Shown piece after piece: positions 33,427-42,078 of a stretch of DNA of 64,000 nt (the first letter of the stretch is position 1; every line of letters starts with the position of its first letter). The DNA is taken from positions 1 through 64,000 of IMG/VR virus record IMGVR_UViG_3300044611_000766; one strand, written 5' to 3'. The position numbers and the translations under genes were made by a program. Source of the DNA: a virus. The notes under the pieces were generated by a model. That model was not told the DNA's origin, ran no database searches, and worked only from the letters and a program-made list of their open reading frames with translations.

Positions 33427-33473
33427 AAATAATATGGAGGACATGAAACTAAATCACGTCCTCCATATTATTT
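33427..33473 (-). terminator. Intergenic 16-bp hairpin with U-run between tube genes
   Basis: A perfect 16-bp inverted repeat with a 15-base loop (left arm ends GGAGGAC, right arm starts GTCCTCC on the plus strand). On the minus strand it follows the stop codon of the main tube gene and is followed by an A/T stretch ending in six T, then the next gene's ribosome binding site. It looks like a rho-independent terminator or attenuator giving more tube than downstream message. Confidence 0.8.
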
Positions 33474-33489
33474 GGGTTCTAATTAGATA

Positions 33490-34179
33490 CTATGGTCTAA
33501 TAATTTGAGTATTTAAACCACTCTGTCCAGCTGCATCTGAGCTGATTATATCCTTAAGGTCTCCGGTGTTAAATCTGCCGAGTTGATCAGTTGTTATTCT
33601 GTACATCGGGCCTATTTCACGGGCTACGTATGTCATTGTTTCTTCAATTACAATGTCATCCATAGAAGCTCCAGAACCTTCATTCAAGAGCTCTACTCCG
33701 TAAATTGATCTAACTGCGCCTTGTCCATACTCGTTAACAAATGTTACTGTGATATCAAATGGAGGAATTTGATCTGCATAATATGGAACTTGCGATACAA
33801 TATCGCGTGATTGATCTGTAAATTCTGCAATACCTCTCTTGTGCTGAGGATCTCCAGGAAGAGTATTGTGTCTTCTTGTAAAGAACTTCATTGAGTTGTC
33901 TGTTGCATGGTGTGCTTCTATCATTTGGTAAAGAGCTGGGCGGTCAAAGACTGTGAAAATCAATGAGCCTGCAATACCTCTTTTACCTCTTGAGAAAGAG
34001 CGTGGGTTTGGTGATCCCATGGTGTAAATAGGTGCCTTCTCTCTTGTTACTGAGAAAGTAATTCCAGAAAGTGCTCCAATTTCAACGCCACCAAAGGTGG
34101 CAACAATGTCTGCTCCAGAAAATGTAGTATAAGTATTTAGATACTTATTAACTGGGCCGTCATAGTATTCTCCTGCCAT
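33490..34179 (-). CDS. Tail tube protein (main)
   Basis: This 229-residue protein lies directly after the sheath gene, where the major tube subunit is expected in contractile tails. It carries FSGADIVATFGGVEIGALSGITFSV-like beta phrasing, the RSFSRGKRGIAGSLIFTVF block, and IPPFDITVTFVNEYG. Two downstream genes are paralogues. It is followed by a strong terminator-like hairpin, consistent with high expression of this gene. The ribosome binding site includes GGAGG about 8 bases upstream of ATG. Confidence 0.8.
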   Translation of the reverse strand: MAGEYYDGPVNKYLNTYTTFSGADIVATFGGVEIGALSGITFSVTREKAPIYTMGSPNPRSFSRGKRGIAGSLIFTVFDRPALYQMIEAHHATDNSMKFFTRRHNTLPGDPQHKRGIAEFTDQSRDIVSQVPYYADQIPPFDITVTFVNEYGQGAVRSIYGVELLNEGSGASMDDIVIEETMTYVAREIGPMYRITTDQLGRFNTGDLKDIISSDAAGQSGLNTQIIRP

Positions 34180-34214
34180 TTTATACCCTCCAATTCGGTA
34201 TTTTTATTTATGGT

Positions 34215-35492
34215 TTATAGGTTAATTGCTACTTGAACGTCAATGTTCTTGAGTTCAAATGCTGGTGTCAGAACGAGATCAACAATCGCTTTGTTTTCTG
34301 CTGGAATGTAACTTACTGTAAAGTCACTATCAAGCAAAGCTCCAATTTGTTGCATACCTCTTAAAGCTGATGTAATTGCAGTTTCCATTGAGTTACGAGT
34401 CTGAATGGTTGATGCTTCTCCAATAAACTTCTGACATACTTGTCTAACCAAAAGAGCTGCTTCATTAATGATTCTCATTGTTGAAACTCTTGTATAGTCA
34501 GATGTTGAAGATGCCAATGTGAGACCTTCAATGAAGGTTGGTATCTTATTAAAGTTAAGAGCAATAGTATTTACTCCTGCATTAGAGAGTCTTTCTTGCT
34601 GAGTTCTTGTTGGGTTATATCTCATTGCAGCAACGTTATAAGCTGTCTTGTTGACTGGCGAAGTAAACGAAGCCATTCTGCTGATTGCTGCTGCCATGGT
34701 TGTTGCGCCATTGGCATAGCCCCAATCTGTTTCATAGTTAACTGGCTTAAGCTCGGAAGAAATGACAACAACGTGTCTACCAACTTCTGCCATATTTGTT
34801 CCATCTCTATCAATAAGGGTGTAGAGAACGCTGCCTGAAGTGGCTGATGTATTAAGGTGTGTTGCAACCTCTGCTGGAGTCATTATTTCTGTAATATTTC
34901 CAGTACCAGGATTGTATGGCTTTACTCCCATGACTGCGAAACAAGAATGTGAATTCTCACAAATTTCTTTAACTTTTACAGCAATCTTGTAGGCCCAACT
35001 TGATGTTGTGGTTGTATTGTTTGCATAAAATCCATACTCTGCGTCATCACCAGGAGTTGCTGGGCTTTGCCAATCGTCTGGATGACCGCCACGACCCCAA
35101 GGAACGATAATGTCAGGTTGCGCAGCTTCTGCTGCTGCAAATGCTGCATCAAATACGTTAGTGCCAGAGTTGGAAGAACTTGTTATTGTTCCAGCTGAAT
35201 GATCAAAAACTGAGTCAGCTGGCAATGGTACGATAAAGATTCTTTCAGCGCCTCCTGCTAATAGCTCAATAAATCCTCTGTGGACATGTGAGTCTTCGCC
35301 AAAAGCGTCGATTACGTCTTGCTCAGTTGTTGCCTGAACTACGTCAAGGTCTTTTACCTTGCTTGAATTGTCGCCCGCAACTGCCACACCTCTTTTAGCG
35401 ATTAGGCAGATTCTTGGACCGACAGGTATGTCCTGTCTAGAGATGCTATAAAAGCGATCTTTAATTACTGTTTTTACACCTGGTAGAGCCAT
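34215..35492 (-). CDS. Tail sheath protein
   Basis: This 425-residue protein fits the contractile tail sheath family: N-terminal PVGPRICLIAKRG, QATTEQDVIDAFGEDS, FIELLAGGAERIFIVPL, and a C-terminal domain with TLASSTSDYTRVSTMRIINEAALLVRQ, then FIGEAST and VDLVLTPAFELKNIDVQVAI. It is translated from an ATG with GGAGG about 12 bases upstream. The 80-base gap before it is AT-rich and includes TTGTTT and TATATA elements that could be a promoter (weak evidence). No in-frame CGG. Confidence 0.88.
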   Translation of the reverse strand: MALPGVKTVIKDRFYSISRQDIPVGPRICLIAKRGVAVAGDNSSKVKDLDVVQATTEQDVIDAFGEDSHVHRGFIELLAGGAERIFIVPLPADSVFDHSAGTITSSSNSGTNVFDAAFAAAEAAQPDIIVPWGRGGHPDDWQSPATPGDDAEYGFYANNTTTTSSWAYKIAVKVKEICENSHSCFAVMGVKPYNPGTGNITEIMTPAEVATHLNTSATSGSVLYTLIDRDGTNMAEVGRHVVVISSELKPVNYETDWGYANGATTMAAAISRMASFTSPVNKTAYNVAAMRYNPTRTQQERLSNAGVNTIALNFNKIPTFIEGLTLASSTSDYTRVSTMRIINEAALLVRQVCQKFIGEASTIQTRNSMETAITSALRGMQQIGALLDSDFTVSYIPAENKAIVDLVLTPAFELKNIDVQVAINL

Positions 35493-35573
35493 TAGTCTAT
35501 AGACCTCCGATTGGGGCAGTTTGGTTTTAACTTCTTTTATATAGTAATAACAAACTTATAAAAACAAACTACA

Positions 35574-36314
35574 TTAAGTATTTGGGGTAGAAGTTTGATA
35601 TAGGTCTATTATATTTATTTCAGTGTTTTCGTAGTTTGGAGTTGCATAATCTGTTCTATGTCCCAAAATTGACTCTTCATAGGCCATATACCTTCTGACG
35701 TCAATTGCTATCTTTTCTACAACATCAACTGATGTGGCTATAAGTTTTTCCGTTGTCAACATATAGGTGACTGTTCTTTTAACTACGTCAGTATTGTCCC
35801 TATTGATGTCCGAGTCAGAAAGTCTTCTTGAATAGACCAATTCTGCTGCCCCTAATCTTTTAAAAACAGGAGTATGTTCAAGCATAAAGTCTTCAAATAT
35901 TTCTATTAAAGTATCGGCAACTTGTGCTCCAGAATATCTTTTTTCAAGATCACTTTTTGAGGTTGCTTGATCTGCTTTTGTTATTAAACTAAAACTAACA
36001 ACATTTTGAAATCTTTGTCCGAAAACCATAACATTTGGAACACTTTGCGTATTTCTAGTTCTTGGCTTTGGTTCTGCGCTGTGGGTTTTTCTAATTTCTA
36101 AACCATACACTATAACAGGATATTCTGCGTATGCACCGCTTGCTGTTGGCTGTATTTTAATATCTGGATATGCGTTTTCCCACAAAGCTTTAACTACTGC
36201 TATAAACTCTAAATATGATAGATTGCCAGACGCTTGAAGTGGTGCTCCAAACATTCTGTCATTATTGATTTCATTTACGCTTGGTACCGGAAATCTAAAA
36301 GCGTTCTGTGGCAT
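35574..36314 (-). CDS. Tail completion or terminator protein (putative)
   Basis: This 246-residue protein lies between two sheath-like genes. Its composition (helical region LSYLEFIAVVKALWENAYPDI, strands around PVIVYGLEIRKTH, then RFQNVVSFSLITKA and DLEKRYSGAQVADTLIEIFEDFMLE) resembles neck proteins that cap the tube and sheath in myoviruses. No motif fixes the function; the call is by position and size. Confidence 0.55.
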   Translation of the reverse strand: MPQNAFRFPVPSVNEINNDRMFGAPLQASGNLSYLEFIAVVKALWENAYPDIKIQPTASGAYAEYPVIVYGLEIRKTHSAEPKPRTRNTQSVPNVMVFGQRFQNVVSFSLITKADQATSKSDLEKRYSGAQVADTLIEIFEDFMLEHTPVFKRLGAAELVYSRRLSDSDINRDNTDVVKRTVTYMLTTEKLIATSVDVVEKIAIDVRRYMAYEESILGHRTDYATPNYENTEINIIDLYQTSTPNT

Positions 36315-36315
36315 T

Positions 36316-37905
36316 TTAAGCTCCTCTGCCTGTTGCTACATTAAAAGATATTGACCTTAATGTTCTAACGGATGTAATAGAAATAGTAAAATACAATTTT
36401 CCTTTTTCTAATCTGTCTGCATAGGCATCGAAGTTATAATCTCTAATAATATCATTAATTTTTAATTCTTGCAGGAAACCATCTACTGACCTTATCAAAT
36501 GATCGTTAGCAAACTTTCCTATAGCGTTTTGCCCCATAGACTGGACTTCCGCTATAACCATGGCGACTAATCGAACATTAGATGAGTCTGAATAGTTTTC
36601 GGATATTGATTGAGTTAAGTCTCCGCTAATTCTTACATCATAAAGAGCGCCTCTTCTTGCCCTATTTCCAGAAAAGATTGTATTTACTTTTTTATTTTCT
36701 AATATAGCCATTTGATTTGAACTTAATTCATTTCCAAATATTGATAAACATGGTTCAATTCTTTTTTTTGCCATTCCATAATCAACCCTATTGGAAGAAA
36801 GAGATCCTGCGTAGGCTGCAGCCATAGAGCTAGTGTATGATCTTCGAATTTGTTTATGGTTAAATACTGCCTCTCCATATATTAATATAATATATTTACC
36901 ACTGTCTTTTGTTACTTCCCCAGAAGATGTGACCGATGAAGCTATTTCAAAATCTGCGTTATTTATATTATTGATATCAGCATCTCTTGAGCTAGAACTT
37001 CTAGATCCAATAATTCCCATTTGCACTTCTCCAGTAGAAATCTGAACCTGATGACAATGGTCAGCTAACTGCTTTACAAAATTAACTCCATTAGTAGATA
37101 TAAAAGATGTTTCTAATGGAACTATTATATCTATAAACTCATAATCAGATAATATTTCGTAACAAAGTGAAAGCTTTGCTCCATAATATTCATAAAAAGA
37201 ATATGTATTTGGAGTAGCAGAATCGTCGGCAAATATTTTATCGTTTCTTTTTGAAATATCTGAGACATATTCGGACATACTTCCACATGACATAATATAT
37301 ATGTCTCTACCACCTGCGGCGTAACAATCAAATACTCCTCTAGTTAAAGGAGAATCAAAGTCTGCCCTAAGAACATTGACCGCATCTTGCATTGACGCTG
37401 GCCTATATATTTCAAATTCTTGAAGAGCATCTGTATGGCCTATTAACATAATGGAGTTTGTTGCTAGATTATTTATCTCAACATATTTAGATCTACTTGA
37501 TATAGATATTGATTTATCATTATAGGAATATTCTTCGTTTAAATTATTTGGATTATTACACTGTATATAATATTCTTTAGTTGAGTTTGACAAATCTGCG
37601 ACTGTAGATATTTGTATTGTATAATTACCTTTATACAAACCCTCTGGAAGCATATACCTTAGTTTGTACGACCCTTGGGAAACTCTTTCTATAGTTGCTG
37701 TAGAAGATATATTTTGAGTATATGTGGGAGTTGCTGCGCTTATATAACTTATATTATAAAGAAGTGGTCCATCTATGACTGCTCCAGGAGTTCCAACACC
37801 TCTTTTAAAATATACAATAATATCACCAGTTGGATCTATATATTCATATCCACTTTTATATGTGAATTGTATTTCTACATATTCTTTTGGTTTTGCAATT
37901 AACAT
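36316..37905 (-). CDS. Second sheath-like protein with an N-terminal Ig-like domain
   Basis: The ATG at 37905 just follows the stop of the upstream gene; TTG at 37935 is an alternative. About 529 residues. The N-terminal ~130 residues look like a beta-sandwich (GDIIVYFKRG, GSYKLRYMLPEGLYKGNYTIQ). After that, sheath-like phrases follow: NSIMLIGHTDALQEFEIYRP, VFDCYAAGGRDIYIMSCG, and a C-terminal FANDHLIRSVDGFLQELK ... FDAYADRLEKGKLYFTISI. It may be a sheath terminator, neck-proximal sheath ring or decorated sheath paralogue. Confidence 0.6.
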   Translation of the reverse strand: MLIAKPKEYVEIQFTYKSGYEYIDPTGDIIVYFKRGVGTPGAVIDGPLLYNISYISAATPTYTQNISSTATIERVSQGSYKLRYMLPEGLYKGNYTIQISTVADLSNSTKEYYIQCNNPNNLNEEYSYNDKSISISSRSKYVEINNLATNSIMLIGHTDALQEFEIYRPASMQDAVNVLRADFDSPLTRGVFDCYAAGGRDIYIMSCGSMSEYVSDISKRNDKIFADDSATPNTYSFYEYYGAKLSLCYEILSDYEFIDIIVPLETSFISTNGVNFVKQLADHCHQVQISTGEVQMGIIGSRSSSSRDADINNINNADFEIASSVTSSGEVTKDSGKYIILIYGEAVFNHKQIRRSYTSSMAAAYAGSLSSNRVDYGMAKKRIEPCLSIFGNELSSNQMAILENKKVNTIFSGNRARRGALYDVRISGDLTQSISENYSDSSNVRLVAMVIAEVQSMGQNAIGKFANDHLIRSVDGFLQELKINDIIRDYNFDAYADRLEKGKLYFTISITSVRTLRSISFNVATGRGA

Positions 37906-37906
37906 A

Positions 37907-38284
37907 CTAGCTCGGAACTTCTTTTGTAGCACCAACTATCCAATAGTTGATTTCCCCTCTTTTTCCCCTTACCCCATAGCTGTCATCTATAACATATATT
38001 ATAGTATCGTCTAAAGAGTTATAAGATTCTTCATAAATTCTATCACCGGGTTTTGGATTTACTTCTTTTTTAAAATAATAAACTAGCTCGGAATTAGTTA
38101 TCACTCCCTCTGGAACTTCATCTTTTGCATTTGACAGGGCAAAGCTTCTTGCGTAAACTGATCTAGTAGTATGCCTTTCTAGCGTATCGTTATAAACAAA
38201 GTCGTCAGAAAGTCTTCTTTGTATAAAGATATCGTGTCCCCACTGCCTTAGTATTTTTTCAAATATCTTCTTAGCATCAATCAT
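37907..38284 (-). CDS. Head-tail joining protein (putative head-closure)
   Basis: This 125-residue protein overlaps the end of the preceding gene by eight bases (translational coupling). It contains a small beta-barrel-like C-terminal half (PKPGDRIYEESYNSLDDTII, YVIDDSYGVRGKRGEINYW), in keeping with head-closure/stopper proteins of similar length. Context between the connector-like gene and sheath genes supports this. Function is inferred. Confidence 0.55.
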   Translation of the reverse strand: MIDAKKIFEKILRQWGHDIFIQRRLSDDFVYNDTLERHTTRSVYARSFALSNAKDEVPEGVITNSELVYYFKKEVNPKPGDRIYEESYNSLDDTIIYVIDDSYGVRGKRGEINYWIVGATKEVPS

Positions 38285-39179
38285 ACTGTCTTAGACCTCT
38301 GCCTGGCATAGGGTCTTCTGGATCAGTTGGAGTTCTTCTTCCTGGACCATATAGTTCTTTGTCAGACAAGTATATTAATTTGCCTGTTTGTGGATCTAAT
38401 GTTTTGCCAGAAGTAAAAGTTTTTTTGTTTGGAAGATTTTTTGGCTGAACGCCTCTTATAAAAACTTTTTTCGCTAGAATCTCTCTTCTTAACGAGGCTG
38501 CTATCTGGCACCATGTCGTTGCATTTGATCTGGTTGCTACATCTCTAGGGGCTGATCTATTGGTAATTTCTAGGTCTGCAAGCTTAAGGCTCATTTCGTC
38601 GTCTCCACCAAATCCGTACGTTCTACTAAGCTCACAGCAAACTGATGCTTTAATGTATTCTAAAACGGTAAACGGAAGATCTGGGCTTGTATTTGAATCT
38701 TGAATAGAATATATTTCTTTTACTTCATTTGAATAATTATAAACAAGTTCTCCTATTTCTAAAAGTCCTGCTTCTGGAAATATAGAAAGTATTTCCTCTG
38801 GGTCTAGATAAAGTGGCTCGATATCTGGAGCAAAAGATATTGTTTCATCAGACCTAAGAGTTATTGAAGGCTTGTATTCTTCTGTTGTCGAACTAACGTA
38901 GAGTTGTTGACTAACAGTTATTGAAGTATTATTTACTAAAGTTCCAGTAAATCTAATTGTATATTCTCCTGCATTAGTGGTAGAAAAATTATAATAATAC
39001 TCTGAACTTGTAATTTGTGTTGCCGAAGCTGAAGCTATTTGAGTCCCACTAGAGTTTAAAACAACAACATTAACAGCTGTTGGGCTCACCTCTGTTTGCT
39101 CAAGCGTAACAGGATCTGTGTCAACAAATTTTACTTTAATTCTAACAGTATCGTTAACTAAAACTCTGCTTACTGTCAT
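38277..39179 (-). CDS. Head-tail connector-like protein with N-terminal Ig-like domain
   Basis: This 300-residue protein has an N-terminal ~95-residue beta sandwich (VRIKVKFVDTDPVTLEQTEV, GEYTIRFTGTLVN) resembling bacterial Ig-like decorations. The C-terminal part is helical (EILSIFPEAGLLEIGELVYN, YIKASVCCELSRTYG, WCQIAASLRREILAKKVF), as in gp6/gp15-like connector proteins. It precedes a putative head-closure gene, a common order. The assignment is moderate. Confidence 0.55.
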   Translation of the reverse strand: MTVSRVLVNDTVRIKVKFVDTDPVTLEQTEVSPTAVNVVVLNSSGTQIASASATQITSSEYYYNFSTTNAGEYTIRFTGTLVNNTSITVSQQLYVSSTTEEYKPSITLRSDETISFAPDIEPLYLDPEEILSIFPEAGLLEIGELVYNYSNEVKEIYSIQDSNTSPDLPFTVLEYIKASVCCELSRTYGFGGDDEMSLKLADLEITNRSAPRDVATRSNATTWCQIAASLRREILAKKVFIRGVQPKNLPNKKTFTSGKTLDPQTGKLIYLSDKELYGPGRRTPTDPEDPMPGRGLRQYD

Positions 39180-39201
39180 TTTAACTCCAATTTTAATAAA
39201 A

Positions 39202-39570
39202 TTATGATATTGTTACTTCTGCAGTGCCAGAACTTAACGAAACAGTTGAGGCTACTGAGGTAGCACTTGTTTGATTTCCTATTGCCTCTAGGCTTATTGC
39301 TCCGCTAGCGCCTTCATCATAAGAAGCTAGTACTTGAATAATTGCGTTTGCTTGAGACTCTGTAGCTTGTATGGTCAAAATTCCTTCTGAATATATATCA
39401 TAGGAAATGACAGCAACAGTGGTAGCGTTAGAATAATCCTGAGAAATACTAACTGCAACATTTAAATTAGAAATTATTATAGGATTAGATATTCCTAAAA
39501 CATTAATTATAACCGTACCTATGTAACTTAGGCTTGGCTGATTATAGCTAATATTCTCGTTGTATAACAT
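39202..39570 (-). CDS. Small beta-rich protein of unknown function
   Basis: This 122-residue protein is composed largely of Ile/Val/Ser/Thr/Ala strands with no catalytic motif. It begins MLYNENISYNQPSL and has alternating hydrophobic strands throughout, suggesting an Ig-like or fibre-type domain. It lies between a 2OG-oxygenase remnant and the connector-like gene. No function is assigned. Confidence 0.55.
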   Translation of the reverse strand: MLYNENISYNQPSLSYIGTVIINVLGISNPIIISNLNVAVSISQDYSNATTVAVISYDIYSEGILTIQATESQANAIIQVLASYDEGASGAISLEAIGNQTSATSVASTVSLSSGTAEVTIS

Positions 39571-39573
39571 CTA

Positions 39574-39801
39574 TTATCCTGATATAACGTATTTTTGTAA
39601 GTCTTTAAACCATTTTATTGAATTCTCATTAATATGGTCATTTTTCCTATAAGAGAAAAATTGCAAGTAAACATGCCTATTACCACTAGTAACCGGTTTT
39701 ATCTCGTGTCTACCTATATAAGTCACTGCATTTTGTTTTTTAAATATATTAATATACCACCCAAAGGCAGTTGTAGTATAAATGCTATTCTTATAATTGT
39801 T
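39574..39801 (-). pseudogene. Fragment of a 2-oxoglutarate/Fe(II) oxygenase C-terminus
   Basis: An open frame of about 75 codons without a usual start overlaps the end of the previous gene in the +1 phase. It reads TAFGWYINIFKKQNAVTYIG then RHEIKPVTSGNRHVYLQFF. The H-x-[IV]-x-P-V-x-x-G-x-R pattern is the C-terminal His/Arg block of 2OG-Fe(II) dioxygenases; the N-terminal metal ligands (HxD) are missing. A GTG at 39726 could start a 50-residue peptide. It is most likely a decayed gene end. No CGG is involved in this frame change. Confidence 0.5.
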
Positions 39802-40873
39802 CTAAAAGTATAGATTTATTTTTAAATAATCTCAACTGATTGTGTACATATGAACCAATTGTGGGATTAAAATATAGCTCACAATGTTCAATAATTCTAG
39901 CAGTATCAGAAATATCCCAATCTTCTGGTATTTGATAAAAATCTTTAAATCGTACTATTCCTGCATCTAGTTCTTCTTTTTCTTTGTTTAAAATTTCATT
40001 AATATCCCATAAACCTGGATACAGTTTACACAATGAAGAAACCGAGCTGGATGCCATATTTTTTTTAACAAATGTAATTAATTCTGGCTTATTTGGTTGA
40101 ACATTAGTCGGACGAAGTCGTGCGTTCTCGCTACCAGTGAGGTAGCTAACAACCTGCATGTCTGATTGATTATCCACAAGATCGGGGGTAAACCCAAAGG
40201 CATCTAGAAATTGTGATGCCTTAATAGCAATGTCCTCAGTGCTATTAAATGGTTCTTTAGTTACTTCCGACCATTCATAAAGTAGCTTAAAAAATTCAGA
40301 CAATGTAAGACCCACGCAAGGTACTTCTGCATTATTCTTGTATTTTTCACGAATTTCAATGTCATCATGAAGGTGAAGATATATTAAATAGCCGACATTA
40401 TGCAGGGACATAATTGTTTCGTATGCTAAAATTTTATTTAGTGTTGGAACAACTCGACCATTTTCTCTCACAAAGCCAGCATGTGGGCCATACATTGTAT
40501 TGTCGCAGCGCCATTCTAATTCTGGGTCAAAAATAGCTCTGGATTCACAAAAAATAAAAAAACCTTGGTCAGTATTATCAATATCTGTATTATATACATC
40601 CATGAGTCGCTCCCAAGGCGTTAGGTTGACAACCTCTTCTATATCTTGAGATTTAGCGATTAGACATATGTTTCCTGCATACTTGAATGGATGATTTATA
40701 GCAACCAAGAGATGTCCGTCCTGCATAGAAAAAACTTCAGCTTCTTCAAATGGGTCGTCTCCGGCAGGAGTGCGACGATACAATTCTAAAGTACTTTCTG
40801 TAATTTGGTCTAATACATAAAATAAACGAAATGTTTTCAGTACATCAATTGTAAAAGGTTTAACTGTAATCAT
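39791..40873 (-). CDS. Protein of unknown function, probably a morphogenesis-island insert
   Basis: This 360-residue protein begins MITVKPFTIDVLKTFRLFYV and contains a helical C-terminal half (WDINEILNKEKEELDAGIVR). I recognise no family. Its codon choice looks more GC-tolerant than its neighbours (several CGA/CGC/CGT codons), and it lies in the fibre/adhesin island together with a broken oxygenase gene, so recent acquisition is plausible. It has no in-frame CGG despite the different composition. Confidence 0.6.
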   Translation of the reverse strand: MITVKPFTIDVLKTFRLFYVLDQITESTLELYRRTPAGDDPFEEAEVFSMQDGHLLVAINHPFKYAGNICLIAKSQDIEEVVNLTPWERLMDVYNTDIDNTDQGFFIFCESRAIFDPELEWRCDNTMYGPHAGFVRENGRVVPTLNKILAYETIMSLHNVGYLIYLHLHDDIEIREKYKNNAEVPCVGLTLSEFFKLLYEWSEVTKEPFNSTEDIAIKASQFLDAFGFTPDLVDNQSDMQVVSYLTGSENARLRPTNVQPNKPELITFVKKNMASSSVSSLCKLYPGLWDINEILNKEKEELDAGIVRFKDFYQIPEDWDISDTARIIEHCELYFNPTIGSYVHNQLRLFKNKSILLEQL

Positions 40874-40881
40874 ATTGTGCC

Positions 40882-42078
40882 TTAAGGTCCGTAGTATTTG
40901 AATGTAATGCCACCAGCACTGCCTGCGCCAAACTGAGAGCCTCCACTGCCAACTATTGTACCAGAACCTACAGAGAAACCTCCAGCAGATCCGTTGCCTT
41001 GTGTTCCGTATCCACCTCCACCGTTTCCTCCACGAAGGCCATATGCTCCACCCCCAGTACCTCCATTGCCACCAACTTGAGTTGCCGTACTATGTCCCGT
41101 GGCATTTGAACCAGCAGAATCTGTTCCGCCACCACCACCACAGGCATAATAGGAAGCATTCCATGCATAGATGGGCTGATTAGTGTCATTGCCGTAAATT
41201 GGCTGGTTGTAGTCTGGACCATAGGCCGTACAGTTTCCGTTCTTATCAAAACTTTGACACACTTGTACATAGCCAACTACGACCTGAACATAAGTGCCAG
41301 TGAAGTAGTAATAACCATAAGCATTTGTGCCACCAAGGTTAGATGCGTTAGTGCCGCTGCCAGCAGTTCCACCCCTACCACTAGGTGCACTGTTGACACC
41401 TGGATGTTCACCAGCAGTTCCTCCTCCACCAGTCCATGTAGTCGAACCAACTGTCAAAGTTGTGCTACCACCTGTCGTTGCAGTACCAGTACCAGTACCA
41501 CCGTTTCCTGCGGCACCTCCTGCTCCGACAGTTCCGCTAACTGTTTGTGTACCAGTTGCTGATGATGTGTGAGATGAGAATAGACGATAACCGCCACCGC
41601 CACCGCCACCATAGTTGGCTCCACCACCTGCTCCGTAAAGAAGCATTTCATAGATAACTGGTGCAACGGCACTTCCGCTAGTTGGTGTTACTGAAGGAAT
41701 TGAAACAGAGAAGGCACCAGCAGTAGTTTGCGTAAACGTCTTTAAAGACCAGGTAGTGAATGATGTGCTTGAACTTGTAGTAGTTCCAATAGCGTTTGTT
41801 GCACGGCAGCGAACATAGTAGAGAGTTGCAACCGCTAGACCAGTTATGTTTTGAAAAATGCTTGAAGCCTGACCGCTAACAGTAGAGCCATATGTAACTG
41901 TTGTGAATGTTGTAAAAGATGAACTAGTTGAGTAATCAAAATAAACAGTAGTTGGGTATTTATTAGCGGAAACTGTTGCGTTTAGCGTCGCAATAGATTG
42001 ATTAAAATTAGTTGTAGAACCAATTGTTATGTCTGGCAGCAACTTGGGTATGCTGCTAGTCCCACGCTTGATAGGCAT
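40882..42078 (-). CDS. Fibronectin-type plus polyglycine-rich tip adhesin
   Basis: This 398-residue protein has an N-terminal fibronectin III-like domain (residues ~25-110: YPTTVYFDYSTSSSF, GLAVATLYYVRCRATNA) and then ~240 residues very rich in Gly (GGGANYGGGGGGGYRLF, VGAGGAAGNGGTGTG, GGGYGTQGNGSAGGFSVG). Gly-rich arrays of this sort form polyglycine-II sandwiches in distal adhesins of some myovirus tail fibres, where loops between the runs set receptor choice. It overlaps the collagen-like gene by one base, suggesting a two-part fibre. Confidence 0.7.
   Translation of the reverse strand: MPIKRGTSSIPKLLPDITIGSTTNFNQSIATLNATVSANKYPTTVYFDYSTSSSFTTFTTVTYGSTVSGQASSIFQNITGLAVATLYYVRCRATNAIGTTTSSSTSFTTWSLKTFTQTTAGAFSVSIPSVTPTSGSAVAPVIYEMLLYGAGGGANYGGGGGGGYRLFSSHTSSATGTQTVSGTVGAGGAAGNGGTGTGTATTGGSTTLTVGSTTWTGGGGTAGEHPGVNSAPSGRGGTAGSGTNASNLGGTNAYGYYYFTGTYVQVVVGYVQVCQSFDKNGNCTAYGPDYNQPIYGNDTNQPIYAWNASYYACGGGGGTDSAGSNATGHSTATQVGGNGGTGGGAYGLRGGNGGGGYGTQGNGSAGGFSVGSGTIVGSGGSQFGAGSAGGITFKYYGP

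Noticed and set aside
36833-37045. Small plus-strand reading frames inside the second sheath gene
   Set aside because: No start signals and complete overlap with a convincing minus-strand gene.
39791-39804. A fourteenth recoding site joining the 360-residue gene to the oxygenase fragment
   Set aside because: The phase change is +1 but there is no CGG; the junction is a normal TAA, and the two parts do not look like one family.
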